Positions 39,901 to 49,383 of a stretch of DNA of 64,000 nt are shown one piece after another. The stretch covers positions 1 through 64,000 of the forward strand of contig JBMOQH010000010.1 of the NCBI GenBank assembly GCA_049322795.1, in the 5' to 3' direction. How positions within the stretch are numbered: the first letter of the stretch is position 1; each line of letters starts with the position of its first letter. The stretch comes from Immundisolibacter sp049322795 (GTDB lineage: Bacteria > Pseudomonadota > Gammaproteobacteria > Immundisolibacterales > Immundisolibacteraceae). The notes under the pieces were generated by a model. That model saw nothing but the letters and a program-made list of their open reading frames with translations. It was not told the origin of the DNA and did not search any database. A program made the position numbers and the translations under genes.

Positions 39901-40400
39901 ACTTCCTCGATGAAGGCGCGCAGTTCCTCGGGCCGCGCCTCGATCAGGCGGGCGATCATGCCCTGCTCGATGATGGCGTAGCTGCGTGGCCCGAGCCCGG
40001 TGCCGAGAAAAATGTCCGTGATGTCGCGGCGCCGGCAGCGGCTGCCGTTCAGGAAGTAGATCGACTGGCCGTCGCGCGCCAGCTGGCGGCGCACGGCGAT
40101 CTCGGCATACGCCGCCCAGGCGCCGCCCAGCGTGCCGGCGCTGTTGTCGAACACCAGCTCGACACTCGCCTTGCCGACCGGCTGGCGGGCGCTCGAGCCG
40201 TTGAAGATCACGTCGGCCAGCGCATCGCCGCGCAGCTGGCGGGCCGAGCTTTCGCCCAGCACCCAGCGCACCGCGTCCACCACGTTCGACTTGCCGCAGC
40301 CGTTCGGGCCCACCACGCCGGTCAACGGACCGCGCAGGTGCAACGTGGTCGGATCGACGAAGGTCTTGAAGCCGGCCAGGCGGATGGTCTTCAGCTTCAT
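36906..40400 (-). CDS. smc: Chromosome segregation ATPase SMC
   Basis: This 1164-residue protein compacts and segregates the chromosome. The N-terminal Walker A is GPNGCGKSN (31-39); two very long coiled coils (about 165-500 and 650-1010, rich in Ala, Glu, Arg, Gln) flank a hinge (about 505-645); and the C-terminal half of the ATPase has the signature LSGGEKALTA and Walker B FCMLDEVDAPLDD. The size equals that of canonical SMC, and no mukB is seen. The DUF2062 gene follows on the same strand after a short gap. A divergent queF lies upstream. Confidence 0.97.
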   Translation of the reverse strand: MKLKTIRLAGFKTFVDPTTLHLRGPLTGVVGPNGCGKSNVVDAVRWVLGESSARQLRGDALADVIFNGSSARQPVGKASVELVFDNSAGTLGGAWAAYAEIAVRRQLARDGQSIYFLNGSRCRRRDITDIFLGTGLGPRSYAIIEQGMIARLIEARPEELRAFIEEVAGISKYKERRQDSAGRIRHTRDNMARLDDLRDELGKRLVVLERQARAAETFRELRAAERQARGHLLGFRLRALQAAVDERAHVLERSLTAQEQALAAQRAAEAQVETAREAQAAATAVVSEAQQAWYEVGAELARLEQALGSAQQQRERAVQELVRLDASAVQIDQQCAQTDARLRELAAAQQMGEADRGRLEGELAQAGQHLSAAEAALGEARRAHDVVASAVSEAAQRERLEQERARRVAEHIARLADRRARLEREIAQLAAEADVDTAVLSDALASAQADSQAAEQALADREADITRLRTQLDDIGAELTRRQTVGREQRGRLSALETLQQAALAGARPAQDWLARQGVETTALLAALDADPDWRAALEAALGPWITAQVVSSLDALPVDGLGQAAGLLLVEAPAPPAAGDGDLLHVVRSAVDLVALVGGVRRAATLDAALAGRHGLAAHASFVTPQGVRVGRNWLALPAAGQGGGVLERGAEIAALQRDLAQTERELAALDAQRAAVRGELAQAEQARGEARQRHGTALRQVADLQARSAAAQAHHERVQARRQAIADELAQVDQQVAGDTAELTAAQTAREAATAEQARLAGQRQQREGERRAAEQALRDARAAQDAVRERLQTLRTRTQVAQTEIATLEKTLLGWQAQREGIRERHAALEVERDAAAAPLATLQGELQAQLATREQASARLAAARDALAAAETTLRERDQARLLAERALHERRAEVEARRLDVAELTARLDALHGQALEFDADHAVDPGRLLADVPADKDEAALEFAIADLARRIERLGAINLAAIDEQRELTERKTYLDAQYADLAAALDTMEQAIRRMDRETRSRFKDTFEAANAGFMAAFPRLFGGGEARLELLDDDLLETGIGIVARPPGKRNSSIHLLSGGEKALTAIALVFALFELSPAPFCMLDEVDAPLDDHNVGRFCALVREMSARVQFIVITHNKTTMELAGQLTGVTMSEPGVSRLVAVDVDEALALATT

Positions 40401-40491
40401 GCCCGCTGCTGTTCCTGAAGCCGATCCGTCGTTGTGGCGCCGCGAGCGCCGGTCCGATAATGCGCGCCCCGACCGTTACCAGGAGAACCGC

Positions 40492-40914
40492 GTGGCCAGT
40501 TCACGCCCCGCCCGTTCGCGCAAGACCGAGGCGCCACCAGCCGGCCTGCTGGAAACCTTTCCGAATCCGCACCCCGGCCGCGACGTCACGGTGCGCATGC
40601 GCTGCCCGGAATTCACCTGCCTGTGCCCGAAGACCGGCCAGCCGGACTTCGCCACCGTGCACGTGGAGTACGTGCCGGACAGGACGTGCGTGGAGCTCAA
40701 GTCGCTGAAATTATATCTGTGGTCGTTCCGCGACCAGGGCGCGTTTCACGAGGCGGTGACCGGCCGGATTCTGGACGACCTGGTGGCAGCCACGGCGCCG
40801 CGCTTCATGCGCGTGACGGCGGAATTCCTGGTCCGCGGCGGCATCTACACCACGGTGGTGGTGGAGCACCGCCAGCGCGGCTGGAAACCGTCGACGCCGG
40901 TGAGTCTGCCCTGA
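40492..40914 (+). CDS. queF: NADPH-dependent 7-cyano-7-deazaguanine reductase
   Basis: This 140-residue enzyme reduces preQ0 to preQ1, the base later inserted into tRNA by Tgt. It is the short, single-domain (YkvM) type. Cys45 in FTCLCPKTGQPDF is the residue that forms the covalent thioimide, and ELKSLKLYLWSFR (68-80) is the QueF-specific NADPH-binding motif. The GTG start at 40492 has AGGAG seven bases upstream. The gene is alone and divergent from smc; tgt and queA are about 17 kb away in the same window. Confidence 0.95.
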   Translation: MASSRPARSRKTEAPPAGLLETFPNPHPGRDVTVRMRCPEFTCLCPKTGQPDFATVHVEYVPDRTCVELKSLKLYLWSFRDQGAFHEAVTGRILDDLVAATAPRFMRVTAEFLVRGGIYTTVVVEHRQRGWKPSTPVSLP

Positions 40915-40936
40915 GACCGGCGATCTGACGGAGAAA

Positions 40937-40966
40937 CTGAAAAATTCCATCCGTGGGATTTTTCAG
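40937..40966. terminator. Two-way terminator between queF and the ABC transporter operon
   Basis: The arms ctgaaaaattcca (40937-40949) and tgggatttttcag (40954-40966) differ at one position and flank a 4-base loop. With an A-tract on one arm and a T-tract on the other, the hairpin can act in both directions. It lies between two convergent genes and resembles the hairpin at 6845-6877. Confidence 0.7.
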
Positions 40967-41109
40967 CTCGCCTCGTCGCGGTGCACGCCCGCGACAGGCT
41001 CCGTGAATCAAACACGTTGTGCTTGCCTCACGCCGGGGCAGGATGCCCCTCGGGACGCATCGCGCCGGGCGCGCCGCGCACGCTGAATCATCCGCACACG
41101 GCCGATGCT

Positions 41110-42189
<1,080 letters not shown>

Positions 42190-42208
42190 ATGTTCTCCGT
42201 GGGCTGTC

Positions 42209-43036
42209 TCATCCCTTCACCGCGCCGGCCGTCAGTCCGGCCACCAGACGGCGCTGGAACACCAGCACAAGCACGATCAGCGGCGCGGTGACGGTGACCG
42301 AGGCGGCCATCACGTTGCCCCAGGGCAGCTCGTGTTCGCTGCCGCCGCTGATCAGGGCAATGGCCACCGGCACGGTGCGCTGGGTGTTGGACAGGGTGAA
42401 GGTCAGCGCGAACAGAAACTCGTTCCAGGCGACGATGAAAGCCAGCAGGCCGATGGCCACCATGGCCGGCCACAGCATGGGCAGGAACACCCGGAACACC
42501 AGCGTCAACGGGCCGGCGCCGTCGAGCAGGGCCGCTTCCTCGATCTCCACCGGCAGGTCGCGGATGAAGGCGGTCAGCACCCAAACCGTGAACGGCAGGG
42601 TGAAGATGAGGTAGGACAGCATCAGGCCGAGCGGGTTGTTGAACAGGCCAAGCGCCCGTATCAGCTCGAACAGCCCGGACAGCACCGCCACCTGCGGGAA
42701 CATCGACGTCGCCAGGATGGCCAGCAGCAGCGCGCCGCGGCCGCGAAAGCGGATGCGCGCCAGGGCGAAGGCGGCGGTCAGGCCGAGCAGCAGCGACAGG
42801 CCCACCACCACCGTGGCCACCAGCAGCGAGTTCAGGATGTTGCGCCCGAACGGCTGCTCGCCGAACACCCGCCGGTAGTTGCCGAAGTCGAAGGCCGGCG
42901 GCCAGTAATGGACCTCGAAGATCTGCGAGCCGCTGGTGAACGAGGTGACGACCGCGTAATAGAACGGGAACAGCAGGTACACCACCAGCACCGCCAGCAG
43001 CAGGCCGAATCCGGCGCGCTGCAGGGCGCGACTCAT
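42209..43036 (-). CDS. ABC sugar permease, MalG/GgtD type
   Basis: This 275-residue inner-membrane protein has six helices and the EAA loop EEAALLDGAGPLTLVFRVFLP, which docks onto the ATPase. The start is the ATG at 43036, which overlaps the stop of the first permease (ATGA). Length and topology fit the MalG side of carbohydrate importers of the CUT1 class. It forms the channel with the preceding permease. Confidence 0.88.
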   Translation of the reverse strand: MSRALQRAGFGLLLAVLVVYLLFPFYYAVVTSFTSGSQIFEVHYWPPAFDFGNYRRVFGEQPFGRNILNSLLVATVVVGLSLLLGLTAAFALARIRFRGRGALLLAILATSMFPQVAVLSGLFELIRALGLFNNPLGLMLSYLIFTLPFTVWVLTAFIRDLPVEIEEAALLDGAGPLTLVFRVFLPMLWPAMVAIGLLAFIVAWNEFLFALTFTLSNTQRTVPVAIALISGGSEHELPWGNVMAASVTVTAPLIVLVLVFQRRLVAGLTAGAVKG

Positions 43037-43986
43037 GATCGCTGCTCCGACAGGCGGGTGAGCGTCAACGCCAGATACGCCACCGTCAGCAGGCCGATCA
43101 ACAGGAACAGCAGCGTCGAGGCGGCCGAGCCGTAGCCGACCGCCTGGAAGTCCACCAGCTGCTGGCGGGCGTACACCGACAGCGTCATGGTCGCCTCGCT
43201 GTTGCCGGTCATCACGTACACCAGATCGAACACGCGCATGGCATCGAGCAGGCGGAACACCACGGTCACCACCAGCGCCGGCTTGATCAGCGGCAGCGTG
43301 ATGCGAAAGAACACCCGCAGCGGGTGCACGCCGTCGATGCGCGCCGCCTCGTAGCAGTCGCGCGGTAGCATCTGCAGCGCCGCCAGCACCAGCAGGGCGA
43401 CGAACGGCGTGGTCTTCCACACGTCGACCGCCGCCACCGCCCACAGCGCCAGGTCCGGGTCGGCCAGCCAGGCCACCGGCGCGGCGATCAGGCCCAGGCG
43501 CAGCAGCGCGTCGTTGATGACGCCGAACTGGTCGTGCAGCATCCAGGCCCACATCTTGGCCGACACCACGGTCGGGATGGCCCACGGCACCAGCATGGCG
43601 GCGCGCAGCAGGCCGCGGCCACGAAAGCCGGCGTTCAGGATCAGTGCGATGCCGACGCCGAGCACGGTCTCGAAAAACACCGTGACCCCGGCGAAGGCCA
43701 GCGTGTTGCCGAGCGCCGTCCAGAACAGCCGGTCGGCCAGCAGGCCGTACCAGCCGGCGGCGTCACGGGTGAGGTAGTTCTCCAGGCCGACGAAACGGTA
43801 GTCGGCCAGATCGCCCAGCTCGGCGTCGGTGAGGCTGAACAGCACCGTACGCAGCAAGGGCCAGACCGCCACCAGTGCCAGCACCACCAGCATCGGCGTG
43901 ACGAACAGCCAGGCGGTGCGCCGGCGCGTGTGCATCCAGCCGCGGCGGACAGGGCGTGTGGGCAGCGGGGCGACACTGTCGACCAT
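43033..43986 (-). CDS. ABC sugar permease, MalF/GgtC type
   Basis: This 317-residue inner-membrane protein has six helices after a cytoplasmic N-terminus rich in Arg, and an EAA loop YEAARIDGVHPLRVFFRITLPLIKPA. It is the MalF/UgpA-side partner of a CUT1 importer. It starts 6 bases after the stop of the binding-protein gene and overlaps the next permease. Confidence 0.88.
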   Translation of the reverse strand: MVDSVAPLPTRPVRRGWMHTRRRTAWLFVTPMLVVLALVAVWPLLRTVLFSLTDAELGDLADYRFVGLENYLTRDAAGWYGLLADRLFWTALGNTLAFAGVTVFFETVLGVGIALILNAGFRGRGLLRAAMLVPWAIPTVVSAKMWAWMLHDQFGVINDALLRLGLIAAPVAWLADPDLALWAVAAVDVWKTTPFVALLVLAALQMLPRDCYEAARIDGVHPLRVFFRITLPLIKPALVVTVVFRLLDAMRVFDLVYVMTGNSEATMTLSVYARQQLVDFQAVGYGSAASTLLFLLIGLLTVAYLALTLTRLSEQRS

Positions 43987-43992
43987 CGGCGG

Positions 43993-45282
43993 TCACCAGC
44001 GGCCGTGCCTGCCGATGCGGTTCAGGCGGCCCTCGAGCCGGGCCAGACGCTCGTCCGCCTCGGCCTGGCCGGCGAGCACGTCGCGCACGGCCTGCCAGAC
44101 AGCGCTCGACACCTGGTTGTAGCGGCTGCCGGTGACGCGCGCGGGACGCACCACGGCGTGCTCGAAGGTCGGCCGCAGCTGGCCGAAGAACGGGTTGGCC
44201 GCCAGCACCTCGGCGTCGTCGTACAGCGCCGGAAGGGTCGGGTTGTAGGCGGCACGGATGGCGCGCTGCTTCTGCTGCGCGGCACTGGTGAGAAAGCGCA
44301 CCAGGTCCGCCGCCTCGGCCGGGTGGCGGGAATGGCGCGAAACGGCCAGCTGCCAGCCGCCCAGCGTGCCGCTGGTCTTGCCTTCGGCGCCACCGCGCGG
44401 CAGGGCAATGACGCCCACCTTGCCGCGTACCGGGCTGTCGGCACCCTGCGCCAGCGCCCAGGCATAGGGCCAGTTGCGCATGAACAGGGCATTGCCGCTC
44501 TGGAAAACGCCGCGGGCGGCCTCCTCGTCGTAATTGAGCACGCCCGGCGGCGAGATACCGCCGACCCAGGAGGCGGCCGTTCGCAGCGCCTCGATCGCCT
44601 GCGGGTTGTTGACCGTGACCCGGCCGTCGGCGGCCACCAGCGTGCCGCCGCCGAAGGAGTCGATCCATTCCAGCGCGTTGCAGGTGAGGCCCTCGTAGGC
44701 GCGGCCCTGCCAGACGAAGCCCTGCAGGGCCGTGTTGCCGGCCGCCCGTTCGGCGGCGAGGACCGTTTGCGCGGTGCGCTTGAGTTCGGCCCAGGTGGTC
44801 GGCGGCGCGTGGCCGTGGCGCTCGAGCAGATCCCGGCGGTAGTACAGCACGCCGGCATCGGTCCACCACGGCATGGCCAACAGCCGCCCGTCGATGGTGC
44901 TGTTGGCGATCAGCGCCGGGAAGTGCGCCGCCGGCGCATCGCCCAGGTACGGCGTGAGATCGATCAGGTGGCGGTGCAGGATACCCGGCCACACCACGTC
45001 CACCTGCAGCACGTCGATGTCGTCGGCGCCGGCCGCCAGCACCTGCTGGTACAGCGCCAGGCGCTCGGTGGACGAGTTCGGCGTCGACACCAGCGTGACC
45101 TGGTTGCCGGTGCGCGCGGCCCACGCGTCGACCGCCGTCGCGCACAGGTCGCGTTCGAGTCCCAGTGCGCCGCAGGCGATGGCCAGCTCGACGGCCCGCG
45201 CCGGCGCTTGGCTGCCCAGCAGCAGCGCGATGGACAGCAGGCCGGCGGCGATGCGCCGGCCTGACCGTTCAGGCCACTTCAT
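43993..45282 (-). CDS. Extracellular solute-binding protein, CUT1 class (GgtB-like)
   Basis: This 429-residue periplasmic protein captures the sugar and delivers it to the permeases. Residues 1-30 form a signal peptide ending in ARA; the mature part has two lobes with family blocks such as DVLQVDVVWPGIL, PWWTDAGVLYYRRDLL and NALFMRNWPYAW. The ATG at 45282 is chosen because it starts the signal peptide; it lies within the last 14 bases of the glycosyltransferase gene, so synthesis of solute and its receptor is coupled. Substrate by context: glucosylglycerol, trehalose or similar. Confidence 0.85.
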   Translation of the reverse strand: MKWPERSGRRIAAGLLSIALLLGSQAPARAVELAIACGALGLERDLCATAVDAWAARTGNQVTLVSTPNSSTERLALYQQVLAAGADDIDVLQVDVVWPGILHRHLIDLTPYLGDAPAAHFPALIANSTIDGRLLAMPWWTDAGVLYYRRDLLERHGHAPPTTWAELKRTAQTVLAAERAAGNTALQGFVWQGRAYEGLTCNALEWIDSFGGGTLVAADGRVTVNNPQAIEALRTAASWVGGISPPGVLNYDEEAARGVFQSGNALFMRNWPYAWALAQGADSPVRGKVGVIALPRGGAEGKTSGTLGGWQLAVSRHSRHPAEAADLVRFLTSAAQQKQRAIRAAYNPTLPALYDDAEVLAANPFFGQLRPTFEHAVVRPARVTGSRYNQVSSAVWQAVRDVLAGQAEADERLARLEGRLNRIGRHGRW

Positions 45283-46807
45283 TGGCGGCGAAGTGGTCAG
45301 CGAAGTCGCCGGGCATGATGTCGTTGAAACGCTCGAAGGTGTGCTGCACCCAGTGCGTGACGTCGTACTGGCTGATATTGGCCAGCATGTCGCACATGCG
45401 TGCCTGGGCCTCATCGACGCCCATGGCCAGCGCCTGGTCGAGGGCTGCGTCCATGGCGCGCTGTGAGTACGGGTTGGTCAGTACCGCCTGCGGCAGCTCG
45501 ACCGCACAGCCGGCGAATTCCGACAGCACCAGCACGCCCGGCCGGCCGCGTTTGGCGGCGACGAATTCCTTGGCCACCAGGTTCAGGCCATCACGCAGCG
45601 GCGTGGTCATGCACACGTCGGCCATGTGGTAGTAGGCGATCACCCGATCGAACGGAATGGCGTTGCTGAACAGCAGCACCGGCGTCCAGCTGAGGTTCGA
45701 GAAACGGCCGTTGATGCGCCCGACCAGGGCTTCGATGTCGCGCTGCGTGTCACGGTAGATGCGCATGCCCGACGCGGCGCGCACCGAGATGACGATGAGC
45801 TTCACCGTGCCGTGCAGATCGGCGCGGCGCTCGAGCAGGCGCTCGAAAGTGACCAAGGCCTCGCGCATGCCCTTGGTGTAGTCGGTGCGGCCGACGGCGA
45901 TGATCAGGCGCTGTTCACCCAGTTCATCGCGAATGCTGCCTTGCAGAGTGCGGCTCGGCTCACTGTCCAGCAGCTGGCTGATCAGCCGCGGGTCGGTGCC
46001 GACCGGGAAGGCATCGATGGTGGTACGCCGTTCGCCGTGGCGCAGCACCGTTGGTGTGCTCGGCTCCGACAGCGCCAGACCATTTGGCGACATGCCTGCC
46101 TCGACCGCGGTTTCCCGCGCCACCACCGCATTGCGCAGGCCGCGGGCGACGTCGGCGAAATTGCGCGCGTAGCGCGGGATGTGGAAGCCGACCAGGTCGC
46201 AGTCGAGCAGGCTGTCGATGATCTCGTCACGCCACGGCAGCACGTTGAACACGTCCGGCGCCGGAAACGGTGTGTGGTGAAAAAAGGCGATGCGCACGTT
46301 CGGCTTGAGCTGGCGCAGGTACTTCGGCACCAGCCACAGGTTGTAGTCGTGCACCCACACCAGGCCGTCGTCCTCGGCCTGCTCGGCGGCCTCCTGGGCA
46401 AACAGGGCGTTCACCTCGCGAAAGGTTTGCCAGTCCACGTTCTCGTAACGGAACAGCCAAGGGAACGAGTGCAGGATGGGCCACAGCGCTTCCTTGGACG
46501 TCACGTGGTAGAACGAGCGCACCTGCTCGGCGGTCAGCGGCAGGCGCGAGACGGCGTAGTGGCCGTGGCGGTCGTTGATCTCGATCACCCGCTCGAAGCG
46601 TTCGCGCTGACGCGGCGTGACCTGCTTCCAGGCCACCCAGGCGCCGCGGCCGTCCACGACCCGGCCGAAAAAGCTTTTCAGGGTCGGCACTATGCCGTTC
46701 GGGCTGTCGTGCTCGCGGTAGACGGTGCGGCCGCGCTCGACCACTTCCTGATAGGGCTGGCGGTGATACACGATCACCAGTGACGATTTGTCCGATTGTG
46801 TGTTCAT
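45269..46807 (-). CDS. ggpS: Glucosylglycerol-phosphate synthase (GT20; OtsA relative)
   Basis: This 512-residue GT-B retaining transferase belongs to family GT20. I call it GgpS, which joins ADP-glucose and sn-glycerol-3-phosphate, rather than OtsA, because of the N-terminus VIVYHRQPYQEV with YREHDSPNGIVPTLKSFF, which I recall from cyanobacterial GgpS, the longer length, and the gene order gpsA-phosphatase-this gene. Shared GT20 motifs are WVHDYNLWLVPKYLR, FFHHTPFPAPDVFNVLPWR, GRTDYTKGMREAL and TPLRDGLNLVAKEFVAA. If instead it is OtsA, the product would be trehalose-6-phosphate. It overlaps the phosphatase stop by ATGA. Confidence 0.75.
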   Translation of the reverse strand: MNTQSDKSSLVIVYHRQPYQEVVERGRTVYREHDSPNGIVPTLKSFFGRVVDGRGAWVAWKQVTPRQRERFERVIEINDRHGHYAVSRLPLTAEQVRSFYHVTSKEALWPILHSFPWLFRYENVDWQTFREVNALFAQEAAEQAEDDGLVWVHDYNLWLVPKYLRQLKPNVRIAFFHHTPFPAPDVFNVLPWRDEIIDSLLDCDLVGFHIPRYARNFADVARGLRNAVVARETAVEAGMSPNGLALSEPSTPTVLRHGERRTTIDAFPVGTDPRLISQLLDSEPSRTLQGSIRDELGEQRLIIAVGRTDYTKGMREALVTFERLLERRADLHGTVKLIVISVRAASGMRIYRDTQRDIEALVGRINGRFSNLSWTPVLLFSNAIPFDRVIAYYHMADVCMTTPLRDGLNLVAKEFVAAKRGRPGVLVLSEFAGCAVELPQAVLTNPYSQRAMDAALDQALAMGVDEAQARMCDMLANISQYDVTHWVQHTFERFNDIMPGDFADHFAANEVA

Positions 46808-47559
46808 CCCCTGCCCTCCGCGTGAAGCCCGAAGTGGCGAATCGCCTCGGCAATGCCGGCGGCGCCTTCCGCGCTGGCACGATGGACCCAGTCGAAACCG
46901 TCGATGGCTTCCAGCAGCTTGCGCTCCGAGTTGCCGACCGCCACGCCCTTCAGGCCGGTCTCGAACAGCGACAGGTCGTTCAGCGTGTCGCCGGCGACCA
47001 GAACCCGTTCGGTCGCCAGATTCAGGCTCTCGATCAGGCGCAGCAGCGTCGGGCCTTTCTGGACCCCGCGCGGCAGGACATCGAAATACGTGTCGGCGGA
47101 CAGCAGCCAGTCGAAGCCGGCGTCCTCCACCTTGCGCAGGGTCTCCTCACGCAGCGCGTTCGGGTCGTAGTAGTAGCTGACCCGGTGACGGAATGGCGTC
47201 GCTTGCAGGGTCAGCCCCGGCTCGCCCGCCAGCAGTTCCAGCACGCGCGCGTTGGCGTCGTCCCACACCGCGCGGATGTCCCGTTCGAGCGCCTCGATCG
47301 GCTCCCAGGTGGCGGCGTCCCAGACGCTGGTGCCGACGTCGCCGACGATCAGGTCCGGACGCGGCATGCCCGGCTGCCGCACCAGCTCACGCAAAAACTC
47401 GACGTCGCGACCGGTGACGAAGATCAGCAGGACGTCGTCGCGGCGATCCAGTGACCGATAGAGCGCCTGACGCTGTGCCTCGCTGCCGCCCAGAAAGGTT
47501 CCGTCCAGATCGGTCGCCAGGATCAGGCCCGGCATGCCTTGTCGGGTAACGGCGTTCAT
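46804..47559 (-). CDS. HAD-family sugar phosphatase, probable glucosylglycerol-3-phosphatase
   Basis: This is a 251-residue HAD hydrolase of the sucrose-phosphatase-like (Cof/IIB cap) type. The catalytic pair is Asp17 and Asp19 in DLDGTFLGG; motif II is FVTGRD, motif III the Lys in GVQKGPTLL, and motif IV GDTLNDLSLFE. In some gammaproteobacteria a HAD domain of this kind is fused to GgpS; here it is a separate gene directly before ggpS with an ATGA overlap. Removing phosphate from glucosylglycerol-phosphate would complete the pathway. The start at 47559 overlaps the gpsA stop (ATGA); a second Met lies eight residues on. Confidence 0.75.
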   Translation of the reverse strand: MNAVTRQGMPGLILATDLDGTFLGGSEAQRQALYRSLDRRDDVLLIFVTGRDVEFLRELVRQPGMPRPDLIVGDVGTSVWDAATWEPIEALERDIRAVWDDANARVLELLAGEPGLTLQATPFRHRVSYYYDPNALREETLRKVEDAGFDWLLSADTYFDVLPRGVQKGPTLLRLIESLNLATERVLVAGDTLNDLSLFETGLKGVAVGNSERKLLEAIDGFDWVHRASAEGAAGIAEAIRHFGLHAEGRG

Positions 47560-48674
47560 GCGGAAGGGTGCGGCAGCGCGATCAGTTGCTCGAGACCCGC
47601 CGACTCGGCGCGTAAGGGCCGGACCATCAACAGCTCGATGGCTGCGTCGATCGACAGGCCGCCGTGCAGCACCCGGTCGACGGCCTGACAGATGGGCATG
47701 TCCACGCCCAGGCGTGCCGCCAGCGCGACCACCGACCGGGCGTTGACCACGCCCTCGACCACGCTGCTGCGGTTGGCCAGCAAATCGTCGGCCCGGCGGC
47801 CTTCGCCGAGCGCCTTGCCGAAGGAGAAGTTGCGCGACTGCTCGCTCGAGCAGGTCAGCGTGAGGTCGCCGATGCCGGCCAGGCCGGAAACCGTCTCGCG
47901 CTGCCCGCCGAGCGCTTCCGCCAGACGCTTGATCTCCGCCAGGCCGCGGGTAAGCAGCGCCGCCCGCGGGTTGGAGCCCATGCCACGCCCCTGGGCGATG
48001 CCGCAGGCGATGGCCAGCACATTCTTGACCGCGCCGCCCACCTCGACGCCGACCACATCGTCGGACAGATACGGCCGAAAGCTCGCAGTCGCCAGCGTGA
48101 CCGCCACGCGCGCTGCGAGTGATTGCGGAGCGCTGTCCGCGGTAGCGCCGACAAGGTCGGCCGACGCAACGGTCACCGCGGTCGGCTGCCCGGCGGCCAC
48201 TTCGGCGGCAAAGCTTGGACCGGACAATACCGCCAGCGGGTGGCCGGGCAGCTCCTGCTCGATCACCTGATTCATCAGGCAGCCACTGTCGGCCTCGATG
48301 CCCTTGCTGCACACCACAATCGGCACGCCAGGCGCCAGGTGCTTGCCGATCTGGCGGCACATCGACCGCAGGAACTGGGAGGGCACGACCACGATCACCA
48401 GCTGCGTGGCGGCCAGCGCGGCGGCGAGGTCATCGTTGACCGCGATGGCAGACGGCAGCGGGTATTCGGGCAGGAAAGGATTGCGCCGATCGCGGAGGAT
48501 ATCGGCTACCGCGTCGGTCTCGCGCACCCACAGGGTGGTACGTCGGCCGGCGGCGTGGGAGGTCATCGCCAGGGCGGTGCCCCAGGCGCCGCCACCTACA
48601 ACGCAGATGGTTTTGAAATTTGCCGGTTGCGGACCGGCGATCAGGGTATTTGGGTCGCTGTTTTCAATAGGCAA
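47556..48674 (-). CDS. gpsA: Glycerol-3-phosphate dehydrogenase [NAD(P)+]
   Basis: This 372-residue (with the start chosen) cytoplasmic enzyme reduces dihydroxyacetone phosphate to sn-glycerol-3-phosphate. Motifs are the dinucleotide-binding VVGGGAWGTALA, VPSQFLR, SGPSFAAEVA, the catalytic-lysine region EVGGAVKNVLAIACGIA and NPRAALLTRGLAEIKRL. The family start would lie just before FKTICVVGGG, but no ATG or GTG is there; the nearest usable codon is TTG at 48674, giving about 20 extra residues. It is first in the operon and would feed glycerol-3-phosphate to GgpS; it may also serve phospholipid synthesis. Confidence 0.9.
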   Translation of the reverse strand: MPIENSDPNTLIAGPQPANFKTICVVGGGAWGTALAMTSHAAGRRTTLWVRETDAVADILRDRRNPFLPEYPLPSAIAVNDDLAAALAATQLVIVVVPSQFLRSMCRQIGKHLAPGVPIVVCSKGIEADSGCLMNQVIEQELPGHPLAVLSGPSFAAEVAAGQPTAVTVASADLVGATADSAPQSLAARVAVTLATASFRPYLSDDVVGVEVGGAVKNVLAIACGIAQGRGMGSNPRAALLTRGLAEIKRLAEALGGQRETVSGLAGIGDLTLTCSSEQSRNFSFGKALGEGRRADDLLANRSSVVEGVVNARSVVALAARLGVDMPICQAVDRVLHGGLSIDAAIELLMVRPLRAESAGLEQLIALPHPSA

Positions 48675-49060
48675 TGCACATGACCGGGTGGCTCGGAAAG
48701 CTTCGGGCGATCCTGCGTCTTGCCATCGCGCGCAAACGCAACATCGCCTTTTTTCATTTAAACATGATGCCGCCCAAGGGGACACCCGGACCGGGAAGCC
48801 CCGCCACCCAGCCGCTGCATGCCCCGCAACACGGCCGGGCCGGCGCGCCAGCGCCGTCGGCCACGCGCGAACGCTCGCGCCCACACGAATGGCGCCGGGG
48901 ACCGCCGGCGCGTGCGACGCCCGATGGGCGTGCCCTGATCCACCGTGGCACCGCTCAACACCCGGCACGTGCAGGCATCGCGCATCCACGCCGGTCCGCA
49001 TTGCGCGAACCGGTGTTTTCCATGCCTTTCCAGGCGCCCGGTTCGGTTGTCCCCGGAAAC
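48675..49060. other. Leader region of the gpsA-ggpS operon
   Basis: This stretch of 386 bases between gpsA and the tRNA terminator has open frames on both strands, but they lack ribosome binding sites and family features. An AT-rich island at 48749-48766 (ttttttcatttaaacatg) is the only promoter-like patch and could drive the minus-strand operon; no clear -35/-10 pair is visible. Confidence 0.4.
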
Positions 49061-49087
49061 AAAAAAGCCCGGTCTTTTGAACCGGGC
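49061..49087 (-). terminator. Intrinsic terminator of tRNA-fMet
   Basis: Read on the minus strand, gcccggt (49087-49081) pairs with accgggc (49073-49067) around a 7-base loop and is followed by six T. It lies 14 bases beyond the 3' end of the tRNA and is a canonical Rho-independent terminator. Confidence 0.85.
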
Positions 49088-49101
49088 CTTTCTGAATTTT
49101 T

Positions 49102-49178
<77 letters not shown>

Positions 49179-49190
49179 ACCGGACGGCGA

Positions 49191-49219
49191 ATGGTACAGA
49201 AAGCGGCCTTGCGGGGCAA
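49191..49219 (-). promoter_or_regulatory. Sigma-70 promoter of tRNA-fMet
   Basis: On the minus strand TTGCCC (49219-49214) and TACCAT (49196-49191) are 17 bases apart, and the tRNA starts 13 bases after the -10 box. Position and spacing fit the tRNA promoter. Confidence 0.65.
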
Positions 49220-49252
49220 GTTCGAAATCCCCGACGGCTTGGAACTCGCGCC

Positions 49253-49278
49253 GAAAAATTCCTTCGATGGCGTTTTTC
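49253..49278. terminator. Weak hairpin between nuoN and tRNA-fMet
   Basis: The arms gaaaaattcc (49253-49262) and ggcgtttttc (49269-49278) pair with one wobble and one mismatch. It has the same A-tract/T-tract form as the better hairpins in this window and lies about 105 bases past the nuoN stop, where the nuo transcript should end. Confidence 0.35.
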
Positions 49279-49383
49279 ACGTCACCGCAAGGCGGGACAT
49301 GGCCGCATCGCACGCCGTGCGCAAGCGCTTGATTCGTTTTCGGGGCGTCCAGCCGCGAACAGGAATCGCCGGCAAATCCGTCC